Assembly: GCA_017472965.1 (NCBI GenBank)
Contig: JAFUNR010000053.1
Coordinates: 1-64,000, forward strand
DNA: 64,000 nucleotides
Origin: Oscillospiraceae bacterium
GTDB taxonomy: Bacteria > Bacillota > Clostridia > Oscillospirales > Ruminococcaceae
Reading direction: 5' to 3'
The number at the start of each line of letters is the position of its first letter. The first letter of the stretch is position 1. The translations under genes and the position numbers were made by a program. Of the stretch, positions 50,501-59,033 are shown piece by piece. The notes under the pieces were generated by a model. The model saw only the letters and a program-made list of their open reading frames with translations. It was not told the origin of the DNA and ran no database searches.

Positions 50501-50542
50501 GGTCATAATACGGATCATTTGTGGATGAGGAGCGAAAAAAGC

Positions 50543-51475
50543 ATGGGTATTGTAGTCATCGGTGCGGCGTTTGTGGATATCAAGGGTTTCCCGCGGGATA
50601 CATATTTACCCAATGGCCGTAATGTGGGACGGATCGAATATGTGCACGGCGGTGTGGCACGCAATGTGGCGGAGGATATCGCCAATGCGGAACTTCGGCC
50701 CACTTATCTGGGCATTGTGGATGACGGCCCCATGGGTGCCGCCGTGCTGCAGAAGCTGGAAAGACACAAGGTGAATGTGGAGCATGTGCTCACTGTGCCG
50801 GACGGCATGGGCACGTGGCTTGCTGTGTTTGACAATAACGGCGATGTGGCCGGTTCGATCTCCAAGCGGCCCGATATGCTGCCGTTGGTCGATATGCTGG
50901 AGGAAAAAGGCGATGCCATCTTTGCCGCGGCGGATTCCGTGGTGCTGGAGGTGGATCTGGATAAAGAGATCGTCAAAAAGACGGTGCAGCTGGCGAAAAA
51001 GCACGGTGTGCCGCTGTACGGTCTTGTCTCCAATATGAGCATTGCCGCCGAACCCCGGGATCTGCTGCAGCAGTTCTCCTGCTTCATCTGCAACCAGCAG
51101 GAGGCGGGTCTGCTTTTTCTGGATGACTACACCGGCAAGACCCCGGAGCAGATGCGGGATATTCTGGCGGAAAAAGTGATGGCAGCCGGCATTCCTGCCA
51201 TGGTGGTGACCATGGGCGGCGAAGGTGCTGTCTATGCCGCCGACGACGGACAGAAGGGGATGTGTCCTGCCCGCAGGGTGCAGGTGCGGGATACCACCGG
51301 CGCCGGCGATGCATTCTGTGCGGGCGTAGCCATCGGTTTGACCTACGGCAAGGCGCTGGAGGAGGCCATCGGGATCGGCTCCATGCTGGCGGCCTCGGTG
51401 ATCACCTCTTCCGAGAATGTCTGCCCCCGTTTCCGTCCCGGCGAGCTGGGGCTGGATATCACTGTTGAAGATTGA
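50543..51475 (+). CDS. PfkB family carbohydrate kinase
   Basis: A 310-residue ribokinase-type kinase phosphorylating a sugar or nucleoside. The N-terminus VVIGAAFVDIKGFP and YVHGGVARNVAEDIANAELRPTYLGIVDDGPMG match the PfkB_1 region. DTTGAGDAFCAGVAIGL (near residues 248-264) is the PfkB_2 motif with catalytic Asp in GAGD. VTMGGEGAVYA precedes it. ATG 50543 has GAGGAG 10 nt upstream; an in-frame ATG at 50525 lacks one. It is followed by a putative glycosidase gene 48 bases on, probably in the same operon. The substrate is not evident. Confidence 0.92.
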   Translation: MGIVVIGAAFVDIKGFPRDTYLPNGRNVGRIEYVHGGVARNVAEDIANAELRPTYLGIVDDGPMGAAVLQKLERHKVNVEHVLTVPDGMGTWLAVFDNNGDVAGSISKRPDMLPLVDMLEEKGDAIFAAADSVVLEVDLDKEIVKKTVQLAKKHGVPLYGLVSNMSIAAEPRDLLQQFSCFICNQQEAGLLFLDDYTGKTPEQMRDILAEKVMAAGIPAMVVTMGGEGAVYAADDGQKGMCPARRVQVRDTTGAGDAFCAGVAIGLTYGKALEEAIGIGSMLAASVITSSENVCPRFRPGELGLDITVED

Positions 51476-51523
51476 CCGCTGCGGCTTTTGCCGGAGCGAT
51501 ACGCAAAGATAAAGGAGAATACC

Positions 51524-53137
51524 ATGAAAATCACCAACATTACCGCTACCACTGAAAAGATTCTGCTGACGCTGGATGAATCCGCGGCGGGCAGTGCGGT
51601 GCTTTGTGCCCGCGTTCCTTTGGTGAACGGTACGCAGCGCGGCGAAGGCTTTGCTTCCGGCCGCACAGTACTGCGTATCGAGCAGCCGGCGGATGGTGCA
51701 CAGCTTGCGATGCCCCGCTTTGCAGAGGATTATGATCTGCTCACCTGCCGCTTCGAGCTTGCACTGAACGGCGAAGCCGTGCCCGGCGTGTGCTATGTTA
51801 CTGATTTCAGCGAGGATTTTTCCCGCATGAACGATCCGTACCCCGCCACAGAGCGCCCCATCGGTACCTGGTGCAACGCACTGGAGGAGGATGTGGACGG
51901 TATGCGCTTTGGCTACATGATGAACGAGCTGGATATGATCTGGCTGATGAAGCGCGAGCCGGTGGAGGGCGACTTTGTCCATGTGTTCAACGGCGAGAAA
52001 TACTATTTCGACAAAGAGATCATCGAAGAAAACGACCGTATGATGGCCCCGCTGGCGGCAAAGGGGATCCCCTGTCTGATCCGCTTCATCAACCGGGTCA
52101 AGTACCGCCTGCGCAAAGCGGATCGGGTACTGTTTGATATGATCAAGCACCCCTGCTACGAGGACGACTTCGAGGGTGTGGAGATGAGCGCCATCAACCT
52201 GCGCACCGAAACCGGCTTTCGGTATTACTGCGCCTGCATCGATTTCCTGTTTGACCGCTACACCGATCCGGCCAAGGGCTTTGGCTGGAATCTGATGATG
52301 GATGTGGGCAACGAGATCAATTCTGCCCGTATCTGGAACAATGCCGGCCCCATGGCCTGCGCGGATTACATTGAGGAATACACCGAGGCATTGCGTCTGG
52401 CATGGCTGCTTTCCCACAAGTATTATGCCCATTACCGCGTCAATGTTTCGCTGGAGCAGTATTTCGCCGATTCCTTCATCCACGATGACCGCTATTATTA
52501 TCCTGCCCGTGACTGTCTGGAGAATATCCTGAAATGCTGTCACCGCGACGGTGATTTTGACTGGGGCGTGGCGGCGCATCCCTATCCCGAGAATCTGAAT
52601 TATCCTGATTTTTACAATGACCGCGGCGTATCCTTCGATTTCGATACCCGCAAGATCACACTGAAGAATATGGAGGTCTGGCCTGCGCTGCTGTCCACCC
52701 CCGCATTCCTGTACCGCGGCCAGCCCCGCCATGTCATCTTTGATGAGCAGGGCTTCAACACCCGGGAGGATGCCCCTTACACCGAGGAACAGGGCGCCTA
52801 CGGCTTTGTGCTGGCGTGGCTCAAGATGCGCAAGCAGCCGGCCATCGATCTGCTGCTCATCCACCGCTACATCGATATCCCCTTCAATGAGGAGTACGGC
52901 CTGAATCTGGGTCTACGCCGCGGACTTGGTTATGCGGACGAGGAGCATTTGATCACCATCCCCGGCCCGCACAAGATGATCTGCCGCGCCATTGCCGCCA
53001 TGGATACGCCCGAGGAGGATGCATGGATCCGCGCCGCCCGTGCCTTTATCGGCCCGGATCTGTTTGACGATGTGCTGAATCCGCCGGCGGTCACCGAGGG
53101 CAGAGCTGCAAAGTATATCACCAACTTCGAGATCTGA
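51524..53137 (+). CDS. Putative TIM-barrel glycosidase (DUF5722-like)
   Basis: A 537-residue protein resembling the DUF5722 family. The first 110 residues form a beta-domain; the rest looks like a (beta/alpha)8 barrel. WNLMMDVGNEINSARIWNNAG (near residue 270) has the NE of a clan GH-A acid/base and PRHVIFDEQGFNTRED (near 410) could hold the nucleophile Glu. AAHPYPENLNYPDFYND lies between, as the HPY segment does in such enzymes. These catalytic assignments are inference. It has no signal peptide. ATG 51524 has AAAGGAG upstream. Operon partner of the PfkB kinase. Confidence 0.7.
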   Translation: MKITNITATTEKILLTLDESAAGSAVLCARVPLVNGTQRGEGFASGRTVLRIEQPADGAQLAMPRFAEDYDLLTCRFELALNGEAVPGVCYVTDFSEDFSRMNDPYPATERPIGTWCNALEEDVDGMRFGYMMNELDMIWLMKREPVEGDFVHVFNGEKYYFDKEIIEENDRMMAPLAAKGIPCLIRFINRVKYRLRKADRVLFDMIKHPCYEDDFEGVEMSAINLRTETGFRYYCACIDFLFDRYTDPAKGFGWNLMMDVGNEINSARIWNNAGPMACADYIEEYTEALRLAWLLSHKYYAHYRVNVSLEQYFADSFIHDDRYYYPARDCLENILKCCHRDGDFDWGVAAHPYPENLNYPDFYNDRGVSFDFDTRKITLKNMEVWPALLSTPAFLYRGQPRHVIFDEQGFNTREDAPYTEEQGAYGFVLAWLKMRKQPAIDLLLIHRYIDIPFNEEYGLNLGLRRGLGYADEEHLITIPGPHKMICRAIAAMDTPEEDAWIRAARAFIGPDLFDDVLNPPAVTEGRAAKYITNFEI

Positions 53138-53215
53138 GCTGCCGGTAAAAATAAACCGGTCTGCTGCGAGGCAAACAGTGCGAAGCGAACGGTGCGCAGC
53201 GTATAAAAAGTAAAA

Positions 53216-53259
53216 AATCCTGCATTCATTCCGCAAACGGATGAGTGCAGGGTTTTTTT
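53216..53259. terminator. Terminator between converging glycosidase genes
   Basis: CCTGCATTCAT / ATGAGTGCAGG stem with an inner TCCG..CGGA pair, then TTTTTTT. Confidence 0.85.
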
Positions 53260-53283
53260 GAAAAGGAAAACTCAGGAGGGACT

Positions 53284-55083
53284 TTACCGGCTGCACCAGA
53301 TGGTGTCTGCCGGCTGCGGCAGGCTGCCTTCGGCATCGATCCAGCTGGTAAAACTGCCGCCGTCTTTGCCTGCGGTGTAATAATCGGTGAAAAGACAGGG
53401 CTTGCCGCTGCTGTCGGTCACCTGCCATGCGGTCAGAGCATCGGTCTGCAGCTGCACGGCATCGGCGAAGGACTCAGCGGAAAAGCGACGGGGCACGGTT
53501 TTGTCCTGTGTGCGGCGCGCCAGCAGCAGCGGCCCGCGGTAGACGGAAAATTTCTGCTGCTGTGTATGCGGCCAGAAGTGGGGACTCATATCCAGTGTAA
53601 GAGTAAGGGTATCCTCCGCCTGCCAGACCCGCTTCAGGGTATAATAGCTGCCGGGGCGCACATCGGGGCAGGGGCTGCCGTTCAGCAGCAGAGAGGTGTG
53701 CTGCGACCATTGCGGAATGCGCAGCTGCAGGGTGAATTCCACCGGCTGCGCCGGATGCAGTACAATGCGCACTGCGCCCTGCTCCGGATAGGCGGTCTGC
53801 TGCTCCAGCTGCACGGCGGTATCCTGCACTGTACAGTGCATACGGCATGCACCGTACCAGTTCAGCCACATGGTATCCTTTTCGCACAGCAGTGCCCAGT
53901 CGGCCGCCTGTGCCAGTCCGCGCGTGCCGTTTGCCTGACAGCAGCTCATATCCCGTGCGCCTTCGAAGCTCTGTTCCTTCAGCACCTCCCGTGCGGGGGT
54001 GCGGCTGCCGTCAGAATCGTTCATGTAGGTAAAATTCCGTTCGCCCGCCAGCAGCGAGCCGAACGCAGCATTGAAAAGCGAAAGCTCCAGCTCGTCCGCA
54101 ATACGGGGATCCCGGGTCATGCGCAGTACATCGGTGGAAAACGCCGTCCACGCCACTGTGTTGCAGGTCTCACTGCCTGCGCCGTATACATCCCCCGTCG
54201 CACCCTCACCGGTACCAAAACTGCCGGTGTTGTGCCGGTCTGTGGCAGCCATATCCTGCCACAGAGCACAGGCGGCATCCCGGTACTGTGTATCCCGGGT
54301 GACTTCGTATAAGGCGGCAAGGGTCTGCAGCGAGTAAAGCCCCTCCCAGCGGGGTTGGCCGGAGCGCCCGAAGGGAATGCCGCTCTGTGCCGCCCGCAGC
54401 CAGCCGCAGCAGAGCTTTTTGCGGGTATAGTAATCAAAATATTCGGCATCCCACTCGGTATGCACGATGTGCTTTGCTGCCTGCAGATACTCCGGTTTTC
54501 CGGTTTCCCGATACAGCAGCGCAAAGGCGTGGCCGATGGCCAGATTGCACTCGGCCCAGTTCTGAAGCACAAGGCTGCGCCCCGCGGCAATAAAGTGTTC
54601 ATAAATCAGATCCAGCGCGCGGGTGCAGGCGCACAGGCAGTCCTGCCTGCCGGTCAGCAAATACCAGCGGTACAGTCCGTAAATGCAGTGGTAGTGGCCC
54701 CAGGTGTCCCAGCGGCCGTAGGTATCCCAATCGCCCCAGTGAGAAAAATCGTTGTCGGTACAGCCCTCAAAGCGGCGTGCGGCGCACCACGGGCCAAGAT
54801 AACCGTCCGCCGCCTGAGTATTGATCAATCCGTCCGCCAGCGCATCGCCGGTGCGCCTTGTAGTCTCATCGCCGGTCATGGTGTACAGCAGTGCAAGACC
54901 CGTCAGAAGCTTGCCGGGAAATTCTCCGTGCCACATCGTCTTGAACAGGGTGTTGCCCTCCCGGTCGGCAAAAGCGCCGAACAGGTTGGGGTCATCCGCA
55001 AGGATTCTCTGCACCCACACCTTTTCATGGGTGCGCAGCACCTTACCGGACTTTCCCGCAGGGGAAAAAGTACTGCAGTTCAT
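53284..55083 (-). CDS. Beta-L-arabinofuranosidase-like glycoside hydrolase (GH127 type)
   Basis: A 599-residue (alpha/alpha)6-barrel enzyme of the Glyco_hydro_127 type. The N-terminal half has the helical repeats WHGEFPGKLLTGLALLYTMTGDETTRR, ADGYLGPW, WDTWGHYHCIYGLYRWYLLTGRQD and YSLQTLAALYEVTRDTQYRDAA. YGAGSETCNTVAWTAFSTDVLRMTRDPRIAD (near 310) contains the E-x-C pair expected of the Cys-based mechanism, and DMSCCQANGTRGLAQ (near 380) the other two zinc-site Cys. It likely releases beta-L-arabinofuranose or a related sugar in the cytosol. ATG 55083 has GGAGG 9 nt upstream. Confidence 0.85.
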   Translation of the reverse strand: MNCSTFSPAGKSGKVLRTHEKVWVQRILADDPNLFGAFADREGNTLFKTMWHGEFPGKLLTGLALLYTMTGDETTRRTGDALADGLINTQAADGYLGPWCAARRFEGCTDNDFSHWGDWDTYGRWDTWGHYHCIYGLYRWYLLTGRQDCLCACTRALDLIYEHFIAAGRSLVLQNWAECNLAIGHAFALLYRETGKPEYLQAAKHIVHTEWDAEYFDYYTRKKLCCGWLRAAQSGIPFGRSGQPRWEGLYSLQTLAALYEVTRDTQYRDAACALWQDMAATDRHNTGSFGTGEGATGDVYGAGSETCNTVAWTAFSTDVLRMTRDPRIADELELSLFNAAFGSLLAGERNFTYMNDSDGSRTPAREVLKEQSFEGARDMSCCQANGTRGLAQAADWALLCEKDTMWLNWYGACRMHCTVQDTAVQLEQQTAYPEQGAVRIVLHPAQPVEFTLQLRIPQWSQHTSLLLNGSPCPDVRPGSYYTLKRVWQAEDTLTLTLDMSPHFWPHTQQQKFSVYRGPLLLARRTQDKTVPRRFSAESFADAVQLQTDALTAWQVTDSSGKPCLFTDYYTAGKDGGSFTSWIDAEGSLPQPADTIWCSR

Positions 55084-55155
55084 ACAAATGTACCTCCCGT
55101 TAAAGTTCCGTTTTCAGTATATCAGCTTAAATAGTAAAAGACAACTGCATTTTTC

Positions 55156-55184
55156 TTGACAAGTTCCTGCAGGAATGGGATAAT
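55156..55184 (+). promoter_or_regulatory. Promoter of the exonuclease gene with palindrome in the spacer
   Basis: TTGACA (55156-55161), 17 nt, GATAAT (55179-55184). The spacer contains the perfect palindrome TTCCTGCAGGAA (55164-55175), a likely repressor site. Confidence 0.7.
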
Positions 55185-55249
55185 ATATTATTAGTATATT
55201 GGATAAAAGACCGAAACAGGGTCGAAGCGAAGGGAATGGGACAAAGACC

Positions 55250-56071
55250 ATGGTCCGCGTGTTTATTGATCTGGAAATGAATATGGTGTCGCAGAAAAAC
55301 ACCGAGCTGCGCGCCGCGCTGCCGCATGAGATCATCGAGATCGGTGCGGTCAAGCTGGATGAAAAATGCCGCGTGGTGGATCGTTTTTGCTGCTATGTGC
55401 GGCCGCGGTACAATTCCTCCGTGCATTGGACGGTGGCCAAGCTGACCGGTATTACCACCGCCGAACTGAAAAAGGCAGATTACATCGAGGATGTGATGCC
55501 CCGTTTTGTGGAATGGATCGGCACCAACGAAAGTGTGCGTCTGTATGCGTGGAGCAACAGTGATCAGGCGCAGCTGGAACGGGAATGTACCTTTAAAAAT
55601 CTGTGGACTCCGGCACTGCGCAGCATCTGCTCCCATTGGACGGATTTTCAGCGCGTGTTCAGCCGCATGGTGGGCTATCGCAACGGTATGTCGCTCTCCC
55701 GCGCGGTGGAGTATATGGGTCTGGATTTTGCGGGCGACAAGCACGATGCGCTTTCCGATGCAGAAAACTGTGCCCGTTTGCTGGCGCTGATGCAGGATGA
55801 GGAGGAATTTGCCCGCCGCAAAGCGCTGGTACCGCCCGAGCCGGTGCCGGTAAAAAAGCCAAGACCCAAGCCGGAAAACGAGGAACAGCCCGAAGAAATG
55901 CAGAAACAGTCTGCCGAAAATACCGGGACTGCCGGGAATCCGGCAAAGAAACCGGATACGCCAAAGAAACCCCATCGCCGCCGCCGCTGCAGCCGCTGCA
56001 AAAAGGTGCAGGGGGATGCCGCAAAAGCCTCCGCAAAGGGCGGCAGCGGAACACACGCAGAAAAAATGTAA
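55250..56071 (+). CDS. DnaQ-like 3'-5' exonuclease with basic Cys-containing tail
   Basis: A 273-residue DEDD-family exonuclease. VRVFIDLEMNMV gives the DxE pair (residues 7-9), SVHWTVAKLTGIT and WSNSDQAQLERE the middle acid, and KHDALSDAENCARLL the last HxxxxD (DEDDh). This resembles KapD/Sus1-type exonucleases. From about residue 200 the chain is Pro/Lys/Glu-rich and ends RRRRCSRCKKVQ, which may bind RNA or a metal. ATG 55250 follows a weak AAGGG ribosome site. Its target nucleic acid is unknown. Confidence 0.85.
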   Translation: MVRVFIDLEMNMVSQKNTELRAALPHEIIEIGAVKLDEKCRVVDRFCCYVRPRYNSSVHWTVAKLTGITTAELKKADYIEDVMPRFVEWIGTNESVRLYAWSNSDQAQLERECTFKNLWTPALRSICSHWTDFQRVFSRMVGYRNGMSLSRAVEYMGLDFAGDKHDALSDAENCARLLALMQDEEEFARRKALVPPEPVPVKKPRPKPENEEQPEEMQKQSAENTGTAGNPAKKPDTPKKPHRRRRCSRCKKVQGDAAKASAKGGSGTHAEKM

Positions 56072-56086
56072 AACAAAGCATAAAAC

Positions 56087-56125
56087 AAAAGCCGGCCCCG
56101 TCTGTAACAGGACGGAGCCGGTTTT
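56087..56125 (+). terminator. Terminator of the exonuclease gene
   Basis: AAAAGCCGGC.CCGTC / GACGG.AGCCGGTTTT stem, 15 bases after the stop. Confidence 0.8.
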
Positions 56126-56179
56126 GCTGTGCAAAACAGAGCGCAGAAGCCTGCACGGAAAAATGGCGGAGAGATGTGT

Positions 56180-57940
56180 TCAGCGAACCTCCAGCCTGCC
56201 GCCGGAGGGGATCTCCAGCCGGTGAATACCGGCTGCAAGTGTCATTTCGGTCAGCAGAGTGCCGTCAATGCCGTATACAGCGGCGCGGGCATCCGTGCCG
56301 GAGGTGTTGTCCAGATAAAGGCGATCCTGCGCCGTGCCGTTGACGACATCCAGCGCCATTCCGTCAAAGACGGCGGTGGGGTCGGTGTAAAGCGCTGTGA
56401 TCCGCTTGCTGCCGTCACAGGCGGAGACTGCGGAATAGATGCCGTCCGCACCCTGTACGCTCAACGGCGCACGCAGCAGCAGTGTGCGGTTTGCCTGCCA
56501 GTAATCCAGATAGGCTTTGATGACCTGCCGCTGTTCGGGGGTGGAGCTGGTCAGCATGGCGGAGATCTGCGGCACGCAGAACAGAATGTTTGCCAGCTGC
56601 CGCGCACAGTTGCGGGGTGTTTCGTCATGGGCCCAGAACAGCATATCGGAATGCACCGCCGCGCCGCGGGTCAGCATGCGCAGATCCACATGGCACTGCC
56701 GGTTGGTCACCGAATCAAAGGCGCAGTCCAGCACACGCAGCATATTGCAAAAGCCGGTGATGGCGGGGCCCACATAGTGCTGACGGAACTCGATCATGCA
56801 GTCCTTGCGAACCGTGCGCAATGCGGCGGTGATCTCCTGCAGCAGCCGGGTCACGCCCTCATCCACTGTGGCACAGTCCATCACGGCGGCATCAAAGGCG
56901 GGGCTGGAAGGAACGGCGCGGAAGCTGTCGATGAAATCCAGCTTCAGGCCGTCCAGACCGTACTTCTGCACAAATTCGCGGTAAAGCTGCACAAGGTGGG
57001 TGCGTACCTGCGGCCGACGGGGATCCAGTACACCGGCGCGGCTGCCCGTGTCATAATACAGGAAGCAATCCCGGAAGGTTTTATAGGCCTCGGTGTTTTC
57101 TCCGATAAAAGGAACGGGGAACCACAGCATCACTTTGATGCCGAGGTCATGCGCCTTGCATACAAAGGCGGCGAAATCAGGGAATTTGCCCGGCGCTACT
57201 GCCCAGTTGCCGCAGTCGCGGTAATCGCTGGTGCCGTTGCCCTCATATTGCCAGCCGTCATCGATGATGGCGGCCTTGAATCCCAGCGCAGCGGCCAACG
57301 CAAGCTCCTGCTCCAGCTGTTTCGCATTGGGCTGATGGTGAAAATTGTACCAGCTGGAATACAGCGGCAATTCGCACACGGGATCGACCGGCAGTGTGCG
57401 CGGGTAAAAGGTTTCCCACCATGCGGCGACATCACCGATGCTTTCGGCCAGCGGCAGCCCGCGCTGATCGATGCGCAGTGTCACGCGGTATTCCTGCACC
57501 GTGCGCTCCTCGCAAAGCAGCTCGGCGCAGTAATCCACCTGCTCCAGCTGGGCGAAATCGTTGACGCAGAAGGAAAGACAGCTGGGCGTGACGGCATCGG
57601 AAAGTGCCGCGGTGCAGGCGCTGCGCCACCCGTCCGTCACCGCCGCCAGTATGGGTGCACCCTTGTAAAAGCTTGCTTCGTTGCGGGTCGGCGCCCACCA
57701 CTGGTGCACGGCACGCTCCCGCAGCGTCATCGGTGTCCATACCGAAACAATGCCCAGCATCGGCTCGCTCCAGCCAAGACGGATGCCCTTTACAGCGGTA
57801 GGCTGCTCAAAGCTGCAGGCAAATTCGTAAAAGAAAAGTCCGTCCTGTGCCGATACCGGCTTCAGACTGACCGTTTTGGGCTGCACCGGCATCTCCAGCC
57901 GGAAAACGTGATGCTCAAACAGATATCCCGTGGAAAACAT
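56180..57940 (-). CDS. GH36-like alpha-galactosidase (divergent)
   Basis: A 586-residue clan GH-D glycosidase, a third alpha-galactosidase-type enzyme in the window but unlike the other two. LPLYSSWYNFHHQPNAKQLEQELALAAALGFKAAIIDDGWQYEGN opens the barrel. VMLWFPVPFIGENTEAYKTF and YGLDGLKLDFIDSF follow, with the nucleophile Asp near residue 335 (K-x-D motif). DCMIEFRQHYVGPAITGFCNMLRVLDCAFDS holds the later conserved segment. ATG 57940 has AGGGG 7 nt upstream; the frame is open to 57985 beyond the predicted -10. It is monocistronic. Confidence 0.85.
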   Translation of the reverse strand: MFSTGYLFEHHVFRLEMPVQPKTVSLKPVSAQDGLFFYEFACSFEQPTAVKGIRLGWSEPMLGIVSVWTPMTLRERAVHQWWAPTRNEASFYKGAPILAAVTDGWRSACTAALSDAVTPSCLSFCVNDFAQLEQVDYCAELLCEERTVQEYRVTLRIDQRGLPLAESIGDVAAWWETFYPRTLPVDPVCELPLYSSWYNFHHQPNAKQLEQELALAAALGFKAAIIDDGWQYEGNGTSDYRDCGNWAVAPGKFPDFAAFVCKAHDLGIKVMLWFPVPFIGENTEAYKTFRDCFLYYDTGSRAGVLDPRRPQVRTHLVQLYREFVQKYGLDGLKLDFIDSFRAVPSSPAFDAAVMDCATVDEGVTRLLQEITAALRTVRKDCMIEFRQHYVGPAITGFCNMLRVLDCAFDSVTNRQCHVDLRMLTRGAAVHSDMLFWAHDETPRNCARQLANILFCVPQISAMLTSSTPEQRQVIKAYLDYWQANRTLLLRAPLSVQGADGIYSAVSACDGSKRITALYTDPTAVFDGMALDVVNGTAQDRLYLDNTSGTDARAAVYGIDGTLLTEMTLAAGIHRLEIPSGGRLEVR

Positions 57941-57973
57941 AGCGGCACCCCTTTGCATGATTATTTCATTTTC

Positions 57974-58002
57974 AGTATAACACATCCGCGCTGCCGCGGC
58001 AA
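57974..58002 (-). promoter_or_regulatory. Predicted promoter of the divergent GH36-like gene
   Basis: Minus strand TTGCCG (57997-58002), 17 nt, TATACT (57974-57979), leaving a leader of only about 30 bases. Confidence 0.6.
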
Positions 58003-58014
58003 TCGGTAAAAAGA

Positions 58015-58053
58015 AAACTCTCCGGCCAAAACCGTTGTGCCGGAGAGTTTTTT
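58015..58053. terminator. Terminator of the cysteine operon
   Basis: AAACTCTCCGGC / GCCGGAGAGTTT perfect 12-bp stem with A/T runs on both sides, downstream of cysE on the minus strand. Confidence 0.85.
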
Positions 58054-58090
58054 GATGTATGGATGCTGTTTGACAAATCGACGCAGCGCA

Positions 58091-58951
58091 TCAGCCGTTG
58101 TAATACACGGTTTTGCCCGGTTCCACCGACTTGGTCAGCCAGGTGTTGCCGCCGATGATACAGCCGTCGCCGATGGTGGTCTCGCCGCCCAGAATGGTGG
58201 CGTTGGCGTAGATGACCACATGATTGCCGATGTTGGGATGACGCTTGACACCCTTGACCGGATTGCCGTCGGCATCGGTCTCGAAGCTCTTTGCACCCAG
58301 TGTCACACCCTGATACAGTTTGACATGATCGCCGATGACGGTGGTCTCGCCCACAACGATGCCGGTGCCGTGGTCGATGAAGAAATACTCGCCGATGGTG
58401 GCGCCGGCGTGGATATCGATGCCGGTTTTTTCGTGAGCATACTCCGTCATGATGCGGGGGATCAGCGGCAGATCCAGCTCATACAGCACATGGGCGATAC
58501 GGTAGATGGAGATGGCGTAAAAGCCCGGGTAACAGATCAGCACCTCCTCCGGACTGCGGGCGGCGGGGTCACCCTCGTACAGCGCCTGAATGTCCTTGTA
58601 AAGCAGCTTTTTGATCTCCGGCAGACGGCGCACAAATTCCTGACAGGTGCCGGCAGCGCGGCAGGCGCAGTCGGGGCAGGGGCCGTGGGCGGTAAAATTC
58701 AGCGCGATCTGGGTCTGGGTAAGCAGTGTGTGGTAAATGCCGGAGAGCAGATGCTCGTCGCTCATCTCATGGTCGGGACGGCTGTACGCCATGGGGAACA
58801 GCAGTGCCTGCAGATCCTTCAGCACCTGAATGATCTTTTTTCGGTTGGGAATGGGCAGTCCGCTGTCGTGCAGCACGCTTTCGCGGCGGGCTTCGTTCAG
58901 CTCGTTCAGGGTATCGGCGATCAGATCGCTGGTGCAGCAGAAATCACTCAT
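58091..58951 (-). CDS. cysE: Serine O-acetyltransferase
   Basis: A 286-residue enzyme acetylating L-serine to O-acetylserine, the first step of cysteine synthesis. The N-terminal helical part (to about 155) contains a Cys segment GPCPDCACRAAGTCQEF, not usual for CysE. The C-terminal left-handed beta-helix shows IDIHAGATIGEYFFIDHGTGIVVGETTVIGDHVKLYQGVTLGAKSF, with catalytic His/Asp in IDHGTG, and RHPNIGNHVVIYANATILGGETTIGDGCIIGGNTWL. ATG 58951 has AAGGAG upstream. It is the last gene after cysK and a P-loop kinase; clustering with cysK supports the assignment. Confidence 0.94.
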   Translation of the reverse strand: MSDFCCTSDLIADTLNELNEARRESVLHDSGLPIPNRKKIIQVLKDLQALLFPMAYSRPDHEMSDEHLLSGIYHTLLTQTQIALNFTAHGPCPDCACRAAGTCQEFVRRLPEIKKLLYKDIQALYEGDPAARSPEEVLICYPGFYAISIYRIAHVLYELDLPLIPRIMTEYAHEKTGIDIHAGATIGEYFFIDHGTGIVVGETTVIGDHVKLYQGVTLGAKSFETDADGNPVKGVKRHPNIGNHVVIYANATILGGETTIGDGCIIGGNTWLTKSVEPGKTVYYNG

Positions 58952-59033
58952 GGTCAGGCTCCTTATCGTTTGGGTCGTGTTATATGTTTATTTGGGACGG
59001 AATGCTGTTTTGAATAGAGAGACGTTGAAAGGA

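Noticed and set aside
49565..50542. Long N-terminal extension of the PfkB kinase frame
   Set aside because: The extension is antisense to the LacI gene and precedes the predicted promoter; the kinase family starts at MGIVVIGAA, 50543.
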